From JACVRW01 sp963826165 (GTDB lineage: Bacteria > Actinomycetota > Thermoleophilia > Solirubrobacterales > Thermoleophilaceae): a DNA stretch of 64,000 nt. The stretch covers positions 248,001-312,000 of the forward strand of contig CAWGWC010000024.1 of NCBI GenBank assembly GCA_963826165.1, given 5' to 3'. This document shows, piece after piece, positions 8,339 to 16,456 of the stretch. Made by a program: the position numbers and the translations under genes. Numbering within the stretch: the first letter of the stretch is position 1; every line of letters starts with the position of its first letter. The notes beneath the pieces were generated by a model. That model was not told where the DNA came from and did not search any database. It saw nothing but the letters and a program-made list of their open reading frames with translations.

Positions 8339-9162
8339 TGGCCGCTCGCGCGAGAGGGCCGCTCTGCAATCGCAGCCGGGCCGCCGTGTTCCTCTGTTAC
8401 CACTCGGTGGCCGATCGCGGCCCCGCCTTCACGTCGGTGTCGGAGGACGCGTTCGAGCGGCAGCTGGTGACCCTGAAGCAGATGGGCTTCCGCTCCGGGC
8501 GGCTGGACGACCTCGAGCGCCTGGCCCGAGGCGCACGAGTCGACGAACGGCTCGTGTTCCTCACCTTCGACGACGGCTACGTCGACAACCACGCGACGGC
8601 CCGCCCGCTGCTCGACGCCCACGGCTTCAGCGCGCTGTTCTTCCTCCTGCCGCCACGGGTCGACCACGGTGCGGTACTCGACTGGCCCCGCGTAGAGCGC
8701 CGGGTGGCGGAGTATCCGGAGGTGATGAGGTCGCTCACCTGGCCCATGGCCGACGCCATGGCCGAGACCGGGCACGAGTTCGGCAGCCACACGCTCAGCC
8801 ATCCCATGCTGACCGAGCTCGGTGACGAGGAGCTGCGACAGGAGCTGTTCGACTCGCGCACGCAGATCAGGGAGCGGCTCGGTCGCTGCGACTCGATCGC
8901 CTATCCGTTCGGAGTCTGGGACCGGCGGGTGGCCGAGGCGGCGGCGGCGGCCGGCTACTCCTACGGGTTCACGCTGCCGGACGGCTCGCAGATGAGCGCG
9001 GATCCGCTCACCATCCCCCGGATCAGCGTCGACCACCGGGACGACGAGTCACGCTTCCGGCGCAAGCTCGGTGCCGCCTACCGGGCGCTCTCCCTCTCCC
9101 CCTGCCGGCCGGTCGCGCGCCGCGTGCTCGGCCGCACGCTCGCCCACGAGCAGCCGGCCTAG
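8338..9162 (+). CDS. Polysaccharide deacetylase (NodB-homology domain)
   Basis: 274 residues, with ATG 8338 overlapping the upstream stop by one base. The NodB fold is marked by FLCYHSV near residue 17, the metal and catalytic motif TFDDGY near residue 76, and SHTLSHP near residue 150, which supplies the two metal-ligand histidines. A later YPFGVWD and a SYGFTL strand also fit the carbohydrate esterase 4 family. These enzymes remove N- or O-acetyl groups from sugars. No signal peptide or membrane segment is evident, so it may act on lipid-linked intermediates in the cytoplasm or leave the cell by an unusual route. It forms a two-gene operon with the GT4 gene and faces the next gene tail to tail, 6 bases away. 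Confidence 0.9.
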   Translation: MAARARGPLCNRSRAAVFLCYHSVADRGPAFTSVSEDAFERQLVTLKQMGFRSGRLDDLERLARGARVDERLVFLTFDDGYVDNHATARPLLDAHGFSALFFLLPPRVDHGAVLDWPRVERRVAEYPEVMRSLTWPMADAMAETGHEFGSHTLSHPMLTELGDEELRQELFDSRTQIRERLGRCDSIAYPFGVWDRRVAEAAAAAGYSYGFTLPDGSQMSADPLTIPRISVDHRDDESRFRRKLGAAYRALSLSPCRPVARRVLGRTLAHEQPA

Positions 9163-9168
9163 CCGGCC

Positions 9169-10251
9169 CTAGCTCGCGCTGTCGGCCCAGGCCTCCACGA
9201 GCCAGCCGAGCTCGTAGGGGCGACACGTGCGATTGATCTCGAGCACCCGTCCCGAGCCCGCGCGCCCGCGACCCAGCCTGGCCGCCACCCCCGTGTTGGC
9301 GTACAGCCACAGGCGGTCCAACGGGCGCCGGCGCCTGATCGAGCGGTAGGTCATCCCGCGGTCGAGCGGCGCCATCTGCTCGCCGAGCTCGTTCGCGCCG
9401 AACATCCAGGGCACGCCGCGCCTCGCCGCGGACGCGTAGCGCTCGTCTCCGGACACGTCGCTCAGCTCGAGAAGCGTCATCGGGGCCATGCCGTGCTGGT
9501 GCACGGAATAGACCTCGTAGCGCTCCACCACCCGGCCGCGATCCGCGTCGTAGAGCCAGGGCCAGCCGCCGTCGGGCAGCTGGAGGCCGAGCAGGCGGTC
9601 CGCGCCCCTGCGCGCTGCGGAAAGCGCGCGCTCGTCCAGGCCCTCACGGGCCACGAGGGCCAGGGCCAGCACGGAGTAGATCTCGGTGGCGAAGTTCGGG
9701 AAGCGGCGCCGAAAGCCCTGTTGCCCGAAGTGCCGGAACAGCCCGCTCTGCGTCTGGTTGACGTCGATGAGCTGGTCGAGGGCCTGGACCAGCAGCGCGC
9801 GCCCCGTCTCGCCCGCGTCGGCGTTGAGGGCGAGCCCGGTGACGATCCAGGCGAGCTCGAGTCCCTCCCTCGCGGCGAGCCCTCCCTGGGCGCGCAGCGA
9901 CTCGTCCAGCGAACGGATCAGCTGTTCGGCTGCGCCGGTGTCGGACCGGGACTCGACCCAGAGGCGCAGGCCGAAGTCGCCGGGCGTGATCTCCGGCCGC
10001 TCGAGGGCCCCGTCGATCGCGTCGCGCAGCCGATCGGGCTCGATCGGCACCGACAGGCCGGCCTGCTGTGCGCGCAACAGCCCGAGAAGGACGATCAGCG
10101 AGTAGCGGACCGACTCGCCGCGAGGCGCGGGCTCGCCCTCCACCACCTCCCAGCAGAAGAGACCCGAGGGGTTCAGCATCCCCGGCAGGGCTTCGAGCGC
10201 GGGCTCCACGAGCTGCTCGACCTGCGTCGGTTGTGGCGATCCTTCGGGCAT
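9169..10251 (-). CDS. Uncharacterised alpha/alpha-barrel-like protein in the polysaccharide locus
   Basis: 360 residues with no signal peptide and no membrane segment. It is almost wholly helical in pattern, with repeated Trp/Gly-containing turns such as LQLPDGGWPWLYDADRG (about residues 225-241), followed by YEVYSVHQHGMAPMTLLE. This recalls (alpha/alpha)6 toroid proteins such as prenyltransferase/squalene-cyclase repeats or six-hairpin glycosidases, but I do not recognise a named family and see no diagnostic catalytic motif. Glycosidase, epimerase or scaffold roles are all possible. ATG 10251 is the first start of the frame. It diverges from the ATP-grasp/DUF2332 gene and converges with the deacetylase. 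Confidence 0.7.
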   Translation of the reverse strand: MPEGSPQPTQVEQLVEPALEALPGMLNPSGLFCWEVVEGEPAPRGESVRYSLIVLLGLLRAQQAGLSVPIEPDRLRDAIDGALERPEITPGDFGLRLWVESRSDTGAAEQLIRSLDESLRAQGGLAAREGLELAWIVTGLALNADAGETGRALLVQALDQLIDVNQTQSGLFRHFGQQGFRRRFPNFATEIYSVLALALVAREGLDERALSAARRGADRLLGLQLPDGGWPWLYDADRGRVVERYEVYSVHQHGMAPMTLLELSDVSGDERYASAARRGVPWMFGANELGEQMAPLDRGMTYRSIRRRRPLDRLWLYANTGVAARLGRGRAGSGRVLEINRTCRPYELGWLVEAWADSAS

Positions 10252-10318
10252 GGAGCGGGAGAATGGTAGACGTACACCACGGCCCGCCCGGCCGACACAC
10301 CCGTTCGGCTAGGCCTCC

Positions 10319-10347
10319 TTGACAGCCCCCGGAGGCGGTCCTAGCCT
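10319..10347 (+). promoter_or_regulatory. Sigma-70-like promoter for the ATP-grasp/DUF2332 gene
   Basis: A perfect TTGACA (10319-10324) is followed after 17 bases by TAGCCT (10342-10347), which fits the actinobacterial TANNNT -10 pattern. Transcription would begin near 10354 and run into the gene starting at 10439. The position argues that the coding start is downstream of about 10354. Predicted from sequence only. Confidence 0.5.
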
Positions 10348-10438
10348 GACTCGAGGGCACTCGGGGACTGGCCCCGGCGACCACACCGCCTCAACCTTTG
10401 AGCGAGAAGAGGCCATACAGCATGCAGGTTCTCTCATA

Positions 10439-12796
10439 GTGGCGCCGGTTCGCGCCATCTTCCTGGAAGGCGCCGACGGCGCTTATGCAGGCGCGCGGGC
10501 GCTCCGCCGGCGCGGCGTTCCCGTGACCATCATCAGCCGCGGCTGGGTCACCCGTGCCCGCGGCATCGACGGGCGGCGTGCGAAGTCGCGCGACGAGTGG
10601 CTCGCCGAGCTCAACGACGTCGCGTCCGAAGGCCCGGGGGTTCTCATCCCCTCCTCCGACCCGGCGATCGAGTTCGTCTCCCAGGAGCGCGAGCGCATCT
10701 CCCCCGCCCTGCGCTCCTTCGAGGGGCCGAACAGCGCGCATCTCAAGCTGATGGACAAGGCCTCGCTGTACGAGCTGGCCGCGCAGGCCGGAGTGCGGGC
10801 CCCGGTGGTCAAGCTCCTGTCGACCCCGGACGAGATCGACTCGGTCGCAGCGAGCGCCGCCTACCCGTCGCTGCTGAAGCCGGTGCACTCGCACCGCTAT
10901 CGGGACCTGTTCGGGCACAACCGCAACATCCTCGTCAACGACCCGAGCGAGCTCGAGGCCGCCGCCACCCCGGCGCTCGAAGCCGGCCTCGACTGGCTGG
11001 TGACCGAGCTGATCCCCGGAGCGGAGACCAGTCTCTTCGGCGCGGTGACCATCCGCCTCGAGGACGGCTCGCACGCGCTCGCCTACACGCGGCGCAAGCT
11101 GCGTCAGCACCCGCCCTACTTCGGGGCGGGGTCGGTGCTCGAGACCGTGCCGGCGCCGGGCGCGATGGAGATGTCGCGCCGGCTGCTGGACCACGCCGGC
11201 TTCGTCGGCTTCTCGAGCCTGGAGGCCAAGCGGCACGAGGAGACGGGCGAGCACGTGCTGATGGAGATCAACGTCCGCATCCCGCAGAACCTCGGCCTGG
11301 GCGAGGCCGCCGGCGTGGAGCCCACCTGGCGCCTCTACGCCACGCTCGCCGGGATCCCGCTCGAGCCGCAGCCGGCCCAGCGCAACGGGGTGAAGGTGAT
11401 CGTCCCCAGCCTCGAGCTCAAGGCGGCGCCGGCCTACGTCCGTGCGGGAGACCTGTCGATGCGCCAGCTGCTCGGCTCCTATCGAGGTGTCCGCAGCGTC
11501 AGTGGACTCAGCCTGCGTGATCCCGTCCCGCTGGCGGCGTTCTTCGGCGGCCGGGGCTATCACGCCGCCGGCGACGCCGCCGGAAAGCTCCAGGCCAAGG
11601 CGAAGGCCGACGGAGCGGGGTCCGCGCTCAAGACGATGGTGCCGGCGCGCCTGCGCCCCACCGCCAAGCGGCTGTATCACCGGTCGCTGGGACCCAAGCG
11701 GCGGCGGGCCATGCTGGCCGACGGCCTCCGCGGATCGGCCGACGGGAGCCGGCGCCTCGGGTCGCCGCTCTACGGCGGGCTGCTCGACCATGTGGCCGAC
11801 GACGTGGAGGCGCAGGGTCCGTGCTGGCGACTGCTGGCTGACCGCGCCCTCACCGACCACGCCATCTCGGTCCGGCTGATGGGCTCGGTGCATCGGATCG
11901 TGCTGGAGGGCGGGGCGCCGGAACTGGCCCGCTTCTACCCCTCGGCCGGCGGCACCGACGAGGGCGACCCGTGGCCCGCCTTCCAGGAGACGCTCGAGAC
12001 GCATCGCGAGCGGATCCAGGAGCTGCTCCACGCCCCGGTGCAGACGAACGAGATCGCGCGCTGCTCCGCCCTGTTGAGCGGCTTCCTGCTGGTTGCCCAG
12101 GAGACAGGGCTTCCGCTGCGCCTGCTCGAGGTCGGCTCGAGCGCCGGTCTGCTGCTGCGCTGGCCCGAGTACCACTACACGGAGGGTGACCAGACCTGGG
12201 GCGATCCGAGCTCGCCCGCCCGCCTCGAGGGCGCGTACACCACCGGGCGCCCGCCCTTCGACCTGTCCGCCACCGTCGCGGAGCGCCGCGGCTGCGACGC
12301 CGCCCCTCTCGACCCGAACTCGGCCGACGACCGGCTGACGCTCATGTCGTACGTGTGGGCCGACGAGACCTCGCGCTTCGAGCTTCTGAGGTCCGCCCTC
12401 GACGTGGCGCGGGAGGTTCCCGTCGAGGTCGAGGCCGCCGACGCCGTCGACTGGATCGAGGCGACGCTGGCCGAGCCGGCACCGGAAGTGGCGACGGTCC
12501 TCTTCCACTCCCTGTTCATCCACTTCCTCGACGAGAAGGCGCGGGTGCGCTTCGACGCCGCCCTGGCCGCCGCCGGCCGGCGGGCCACGGAGCAGGCGCC
12601 GCTCGCCCACATGAGCCTGGAGTGGTCCAGGCGAGGGGGCGGACCCGAGCTGTGTCTCACCACCTGGCCGGGAACCACCCGCAGGCTCGCCACCACCGAC
12701 GATCGCGGCCGCGATATCCACTGGGAGGGGACGAACGGCAAGTCGAACGGCCGTCCGGCCTCGACCACCTCTGGATCTCGCGCGCGCCCGGTCTAG
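10439..12796 (+). CDS. ATP-grasp ligase fused to a DUF2332 domain
   Basis: About 785 residues from GTG 10439. This start fits the beginning of the ATP-grasp fold (VRAIFLEGADGAYAGARAL) and lies downstream of the likely promoter at 10319-10347. Residues 1 to about 400 look like an ATP-grasp carboxylate-amine ligase: a Lys in LLKPVHSHRY near 145, VTELIPGAETSLFG, and the metal-binding MEINVRIPQN near 275. Residues from about 441 to 770 match DUF2332 (YGGLLDHVADDVEAQGP, LLEVGSSAGLLLRWP), a domain of unknown function common as a stand-alone actinobacterial protein and with a faint methyltransferase-like glycine motif. The fusion suggests linked chemistry, perhaps attaching an amino acid or another amine to a polymer precursor; that is inference. 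No membrane segment is seen. Confidence 0.82.
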   Translation: MAPVRAIFLEGADGAYAGARALRRRGVPVTIISRGWVTRARGIDGRRAKSRDEWLAELNDVASEGPGVLIPSSDPAIEFVSQERERISPALRSFEGPNSAHLKLMDKASLYELAAQAGVRAPVVKLLSTPDEIDSVAASAAYPSLLKPVHSHRYRDLFGHNRNILVNDPSELEAAATPALEAGLDWLVTELIPGAETSLFGAVTIRLEDGSHALAYTRRKLRQHPPYFGAGSVLETVPAPGAMEMSRRLLDHAGFVGFSSLEAKRHEETGEHVLMEINVRIPQNLGLGEAAGVEPTWRLYATLAGIPLEPQPAQRNGVKVIVPSLELKAAPAYVRAGDLSMRQLLGSYRGVRSVSGLSLRDPVPLAAFFGGRGYHAAGDAAGKLQAKAKADGAGSALKTMVPARLRPTAKRLYHRSLGPKRRRAMLADGLRGSADGSRRLGSPLYGGLLDHVADDVEAQGPCWRLLADRALTDHAISVRLMGSVHRIVLEGGAPELARFYPSAGGTDEGDPWPAFQETLETHRERIQELLHAPVQTNEIARCSALLSGFLLVAQETGLPLRLLEVGSSAGLLLRWPEYHYTEGDQTWGDPSSPARLEGAYTTGRPPFDLSATVAERRGCDAAPLDPNSADDRLTLMSYVWADETSRFELLRSALDVAREVPVEVEAADAVDWIEATLAEPAPEVATVLFHSLFIHFLDEKARVRFDAALAAAGRRATEQAPLAHMSLEWSRRGGGPELCLTTWPGTTRRLATTDDRGRDIHWEGTNGKSNGRPASTTSGSRARPV

Positions 12797-12798
12797 CG

Positions 12799-14121
12799 TC
12801 AGTCGGCCACAGCCGCCGGCTCGCGGAGCCTCACCGCGGGCGCCGGAGACCACAGCACCACCCCCACGAGCGCCACCCGAGAGGCGACGCCGAAGGCGGT
12901 GGCCACCGCTGCGATGCCGATGACCCCCCAGACGGTGCCGGCGAACAGCGAGGCCGCCGTCTGGGCAGCCAGGAAGATCATGAACAGCACCGCCAGCAGG
13001 CGATAGCGCCGCTGGGTCATCATGAGATTCGGGGCGGGGATCGTGACGTACACGAAGAACGCGTCGATCAACAGCAGCTGGAAGATCGTCACCGACTCCG
13101 GGTAACGGCCGGCGTCGACCAGCGGAATGAGGAAGGGCGCCAGCGCCGCCACGATGCCCACGACGGCCGCGGTGGGCAGGCTCGTCTTCTTGATCCAGCT
13201 CAGCAGCATGCTGATCTGCGTCTCGTGCGAATCCACGACGTCGTGCTGCGAGGTGCGCACGCGCAAGACGGCCATAAGCGCGGCCACCGGTCCGAGCGCG
13301 ATCGAGATGTAGCGCATGGCGGCCCCGAAGCTCGCAATCGCCTCGTCGTCGAGAAGGGCTGCGACCAGGAACATGCTGCTGTAGAAGAATCCGGCCGAGG
13401 CGATGAAGTAGACGTTCAGCCAGTTCGACTCGGCGCCGAGCCCCAGCCGCCCTTCCGCGGCGTAGCGCGAGCCACGGCTGGACCAGGCCAGGGGCGCGCA
13501 CACGGCCACGCCGACGGCCACGGCCCCGAGCGCGATCCAGAGCATGACCACCGGCCCCGAGCTGATCAGGCCGACGGTGGCGGCTACGGCGGCCACACAG
13601 GTGGACAGGCCGCGCAGCACTCCGAACAGGCCCGCCTTGGTGAAGCGCAGATGAGCCTGGTGGTGATACATGCCGAGCTCCGTGGCGGCGTGGCCGAACG
13701 TGTAGAGCGCCGCCAACCCGATGAACGTCGTGCGGTTGGCCGCCGAGCCGCCGACGCCGAGGACCGTCGCGCCCAGGAGCACGAGGCCGGCGGCCGCGGC
13801 GATCATCGTCGCGCTGCCCACCACGGCTAGAAGGAAGGGCGAGCGTTCCTCGATCCCACGCGAGACGCGTTCCGCCTCCTCGCGCATGTAACGCATGCGG
13901 ATGCCGCCGGTGGCGAAGCTGCCGGCAAACGAGCCGACCTCGAGCGACAGGACGACGTAGGCGAAGTCCTTGACGTCGAGGCCTCTTACCAACAGGACGA
14001 TCGCGATCGCGCTCAGCCCCCGCGCACCGACGTTGAGCACGAAAGTCGATGCGAAACCGCGCTTGAAGACGTCCTGTCCTCGAAGCAGGCGCGACCGCGC
14101 GGTGGTCAAAAGTTTCCTCAT
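12799..14121 (-). CDS. Polysaccharide flippase of the MOP superfamily (Wzx-like)
   Basis: 440 residues from ATG 14121; a TTG eight codons earlier is possible. About 12 hydrophobic helices are spread over the whole length, with the early segment RGFASTFVLNVGARGLSAIA typical of the Polysacc_synt/Wzx group, where helix 1 begins right after a short basic N-terminus. There are charged residues inside some helices but no long soluble domain. The role would be to move undecaprenyl-linked repeat units across the membrane for the Wzy-like polymerase at 5754-7151. It converges tail to tail with the ATP-grasp gene with only 2 bases between the stops, and is preceded on the same strand by the lyase-like genes only in the opposite sense. 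Confidence 0.85.
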   Translation of the reverse strand: MRKLLTTARSRLLRGQDVFKRGFASTFVLNVGARGLSAIAIVLLVRGLDVKDFAYVVLSLEVGSFAGSFATGGIRMRYMREEAERVSRGIEERSPFLLAVVGSATMIAAAAGLVLLGATVLGVGGSAANRTTFIGLAALYTFGHAATELGMYHHQAHLRFTKAGLFGVLRGLSTCVAAVAATVGLISSGPVVMLWIALGAVAVGVAVCAPLAWSSRGSRYAAEGRLGLGAESNWLNVYFIASAGFFYSSMFLVAALLDDEAIASFGAAMRYISIALGPVAALMAVLRVRTSQHDVVDSHETQISMLLSWIKKTSLPTAAVVGIVAALAPFLIPLVDAGRYPESVTIFQLLLIDAFFVYVTIPAPNLMMTQRRYRLLAVLFMIFLAAQTAASLFAGTVWGVIGIAAVATAFGVASRVALVGVVLWSPAPAVRLREPAAVAD

Positions 14122-14172
14122 GATGCTGATGTGCCCGCAGAACAAAACGGATGCGGGCGGCGTGGGCTTCTG

Positions 14173-14913
14173 TCAGTCCGGCAGGACCGACTCGCGGCTG
14201 GGACCGACGGCGAAGTCATCCAGGTACTGGATGCTCCTGCGGGTCGAGTCCTCGTTGCGGTAGATGCCGGTCTTGAAGAAGCCTCGGGTGGCCCCGCGGG
14301 TCTGGCCGCGCATGCGCTTCCTGCCGTTCTCGAGCGTCTGCTGCCGGCCGTTCAGCCAGACCTCGACCCAGCCGCGCGAGCGGCTCTGCGAGAGGTAGAC
14401 GCCCACCACGACCTCGTGCCATCGGTCCCGCGCCAGCCTGCGGCTGCGCCAGTAGAACCGGGAGGAGTCGCCGCGACGCAGCGACCAGCGCATCGGCGAT
14501 CCCATGTTGTTGAACAGCGCCAGGGGCGGCGACCCGCCGTAGTTCGAGTACCACTGGGACATGATCTCCCAGCTCTCCGGTGGATCGGCCGAAGAGGGCA
14601 CATAGATCGACTGCCGAAACCAGCGCTCGCGTTCGTCCGGCAGGGTCGGGCCCACCAGCTCGCATCGCTCGCTCCCTGTCTGTGGCTCCACGTCGCGTTC
14701 GCGGACCTCGAACCTCACCCGGTAGCGGCCCTCGACCGCCGCCGGGCGTTTCGATCCCACGGAAATGCGCTCCTGCAGGCACTGCCGCTCTCGCCATTCC
14801 GAGAGGTCTCCCGTCTCGAAGTTGGCTCGCTTGGCCGCCGGCGCTGATCCGCCGAGAGACAGCGCCACCCCCGCCACGGCGAGCAGGGCCACGAGCACCG
14901 CTACCACCTTCAC
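14173..14913 (-). CDS. Secreted heparin-lyase-I-like jelly-roll protein
   Basis: 246 residues. An N-terminal signal peptide of about 26 residues (VVAVLVALLAVAGVALSLGG) is followed by FETGDLSEWRE, a common opening for the Polysacc_lyase (PF14099-like) beta-jelly-roll fold. Other family features are the paired GSERCELVGP, WEIMSQWY, LPLALFNNMG-like strands, RDRWHEVVVGVYLS near the middle, and GFFKTGIYRNE near the end. Proteins of this fold cleave or bind acidic polysaccharides outside the cell; the catalytic residues of true heparin lyase cannot be assigned with confidence here. Start GTG 14913. It lies behind the Wzx gene on the same strand, so both may be one transcript, and close to two related plus-strand paralogues. 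Confidence 0.75.
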   Translation of the reverse strand: MKVVAVLVALLAVAGVALSLGGSAPAAKRANFETGDLSEWRERQCLQERISVGSKRPAAVEGRYRVRFEVRERDVEPQTGSERCELVGPTLPDERERWFRQSIYVPSSADPPESWEIMSQWYSNYGGSPPLALFNNMGSPMRWSLRRGDSSRFYWRSRRLARDRWHEVVVGVYLSQSRSRGWVEVWLNGRQQTLENGRKRMRGQTRGATRGFFKTGIYRNEDSTRRSIQYLDDFAVGPSRESVLPD

Positions 14914-15031
14914 TGGCGATGGCGCGGGGCGCGGGGACGCAGCGGATCGGAACCGAACATCCCAGCCCAGTGTAGACGTGACCGGACGACGCCTCGCCGG
15001 TTCTGGCCCGAGCGTTCATCTCCCGATGTTC

Positions 15032-15089
15032 ACCGGAAGTTCACCCGAGCGGCCTCCGTTCATGTCGCGAGATCGCCGTTCCCGACCAC
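15032..15089 (+). repeat. Conserved upstream element, copy 1
   Basis: This 58-base block recurs without gaps at 16382-16439, with 47 of 58 bases identical. Each copy ends 17 or 18 bases before the start codon of one of the two tandem lyase-like paralogues, so the duplication carried the promoter or 5' leader with it. The best-kept parts are CTCCGTTCATGTCGCG and CGTTCCCGACCAC. A GTTCACC pair (15029-15035 and 15039-15045) sits at its left end. Confidence 0.7.
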
Positions 15090-15107
15090 AGGCAAACGAA
15101 CCCGCAT

Positions 15108-16342
15108 ATGAGATACACACTCACCGCTCTGCTCGCCGCATCACTGCTCGTAGTCCCGGTCACCGCCCAGGCGGCCACCGGCTCGGGTTCAGTCGATGCT
15201 TCCTCTTCGGCGACCTCGCTGAAGGCAATGAAGTCGACTCTGCGCAAGGACCTCAAGCGAGGCGTCAAGGGCGTGCGCAAGCTCGACATCGCCACGATCG
15301 AGGCGAAGGGCATGACTCTCAAGCGGGTCCGCGCGCTCGTGGCCGGCAAGGCGTCGTTCACCGCAACCGGCCTGGCGGCCGCGGCGGCCGGGCAGACCAC
15401 GCCCGCGAAGCGGATGACGGTGGCGCGCAGGTCGCGCACGTTCCCCCGGCGCGGCAAGTCCAACGTCAGGCTCAAGCTCACGCAGTCGGGCAAGAAGCTG
15501 CTCCAGGTAAGCGATCGCGTCACGCTCACGGTGAAGGCCACGTTCCGGCCTCGCACCGGTGGGCGGATCAGCGTCAGCTATCGAGTCACGCTGAAGCGCA
15601 AGTTCGTTCCGCAGTGCACTCCGATCACTCCCGTGCCCGGCACGCCCGCGCCCGGCGCTCCGTACCTGCCCGTCGCCTCCGGTCCGATTCCGGCGAACGT
15701 CACACCGCTGTACGGACAGGGCTTCGACGGACCCGCTCCGTGGGGCGGCATGAGCTCGTGTCCCAGTGCGCTCAACCGTGGAGCCGGCACCGAGGACGGC
15801 GACGGCTACGCCCGCCTGACCGTGAACCGAAGCGACGCCCGGGAGGCCGGCCACGAGCGCTGCGAGCTGAGCCGCGGCAGCTACGACAACACGCTCGGCC
15901 AGGCGAGTACTGGTACCGCACGAAGCTGCGGACGGGCGAGGGCTTCCCCCACGTGGCGAGCCCGAACCAACTGGGTGAGCGTCCAGCAGTGGCAGGAGGA
16001 CAGGCCGGCGGCGGGCGCAGGCGACCGCGTCGATGGTGCGCAGTTCGTGAACGGTGGTCCCAGCGGGCGGATGTACATCGAGGGCGAGGCCCTCCCGCTG
16101 TCCCAGTCCATGCCCTTCACCATCAACAACTGGCACGAGTTCGTGGTGCACGGCGTCTGGACCGACCAGAACACCGGTTACCTCGAGTGGTGGATCGACA
16201 ACACGTACGTCGGCCGCACCGACGGGGTGACCTCCGAGATCGGCGGTCGCCACTTCTGGAAGGGCGGCATCACGCGGGCCATGGCTCGGACAGCACCCAG
16301 AGCATCGACATCTCGACCGTTGAGGTGTTCGCAGCGCCGTAG
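15108..16342 (+). pseudogene. Secreted polysaccharide-lyase-like protein, paralogue 1, with three frameshifts
   Basis: ATG 15108 opens a signal peptide (LLAASLLVVPVTAQA), then a basic beta domain (LKRVRALVAGKASF, LKLTQSGKKLL), then the jelly-roll domain also found at 16457-17575. Comparison with that paralogue shows one missing C near 15899 (sense moves to GEYWYRTKLRTGEGFPH), one extra C near 15967 (back to NWVSVQQWQ), and one missing base near 16280 (giving DISTVEVFAAP and stop TAG 16340-16342). Corrected, the protein has about 410 residues, slightly longer than its partner because of a Pro-rich linker (VPGTPAPGAP). Unless these are sequencing errors, which homopolymer context makes likely, the gene is broken. 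Role as for the partner: an extracellular polysaccharide-acting or binding protein. Confidence 0.72.
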
Positions 16343-16381
16343 CGCCATCGAACGACCGGCCGGGCGCCAACGTGGCGCCCG

Positions 16382-16439
16382 GCCGGAAGTTCGCCAGACC
16401 CAGCTCCGTTCATGTCGCGTCATCCGCGTTCCCGACCAC
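16382..16439 (+). repeat. Conserved upstream element, copy 2
   Basis: Second copy of the block at 15032-15089 (47 of 58 bases identical, no gaps), placed 17 bases before ATG 16457. The conserved spacing to the start codon supports a promoter or leader role shared by the two paralogues. Confidence 0.7.
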
Positions 16440-16456
16440 TGCGATCCGGCCTGAAC

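Noticed and set aside
10391..13501. A 1036-codon open frame on the minus strand
   Set aside because: It spans parts of two convergent genes with clear families (ATP-grasp/DUF2332 and flippase), and has the Arg/Gly/Ala composition of an antisense shadow in GC-rich DNA.
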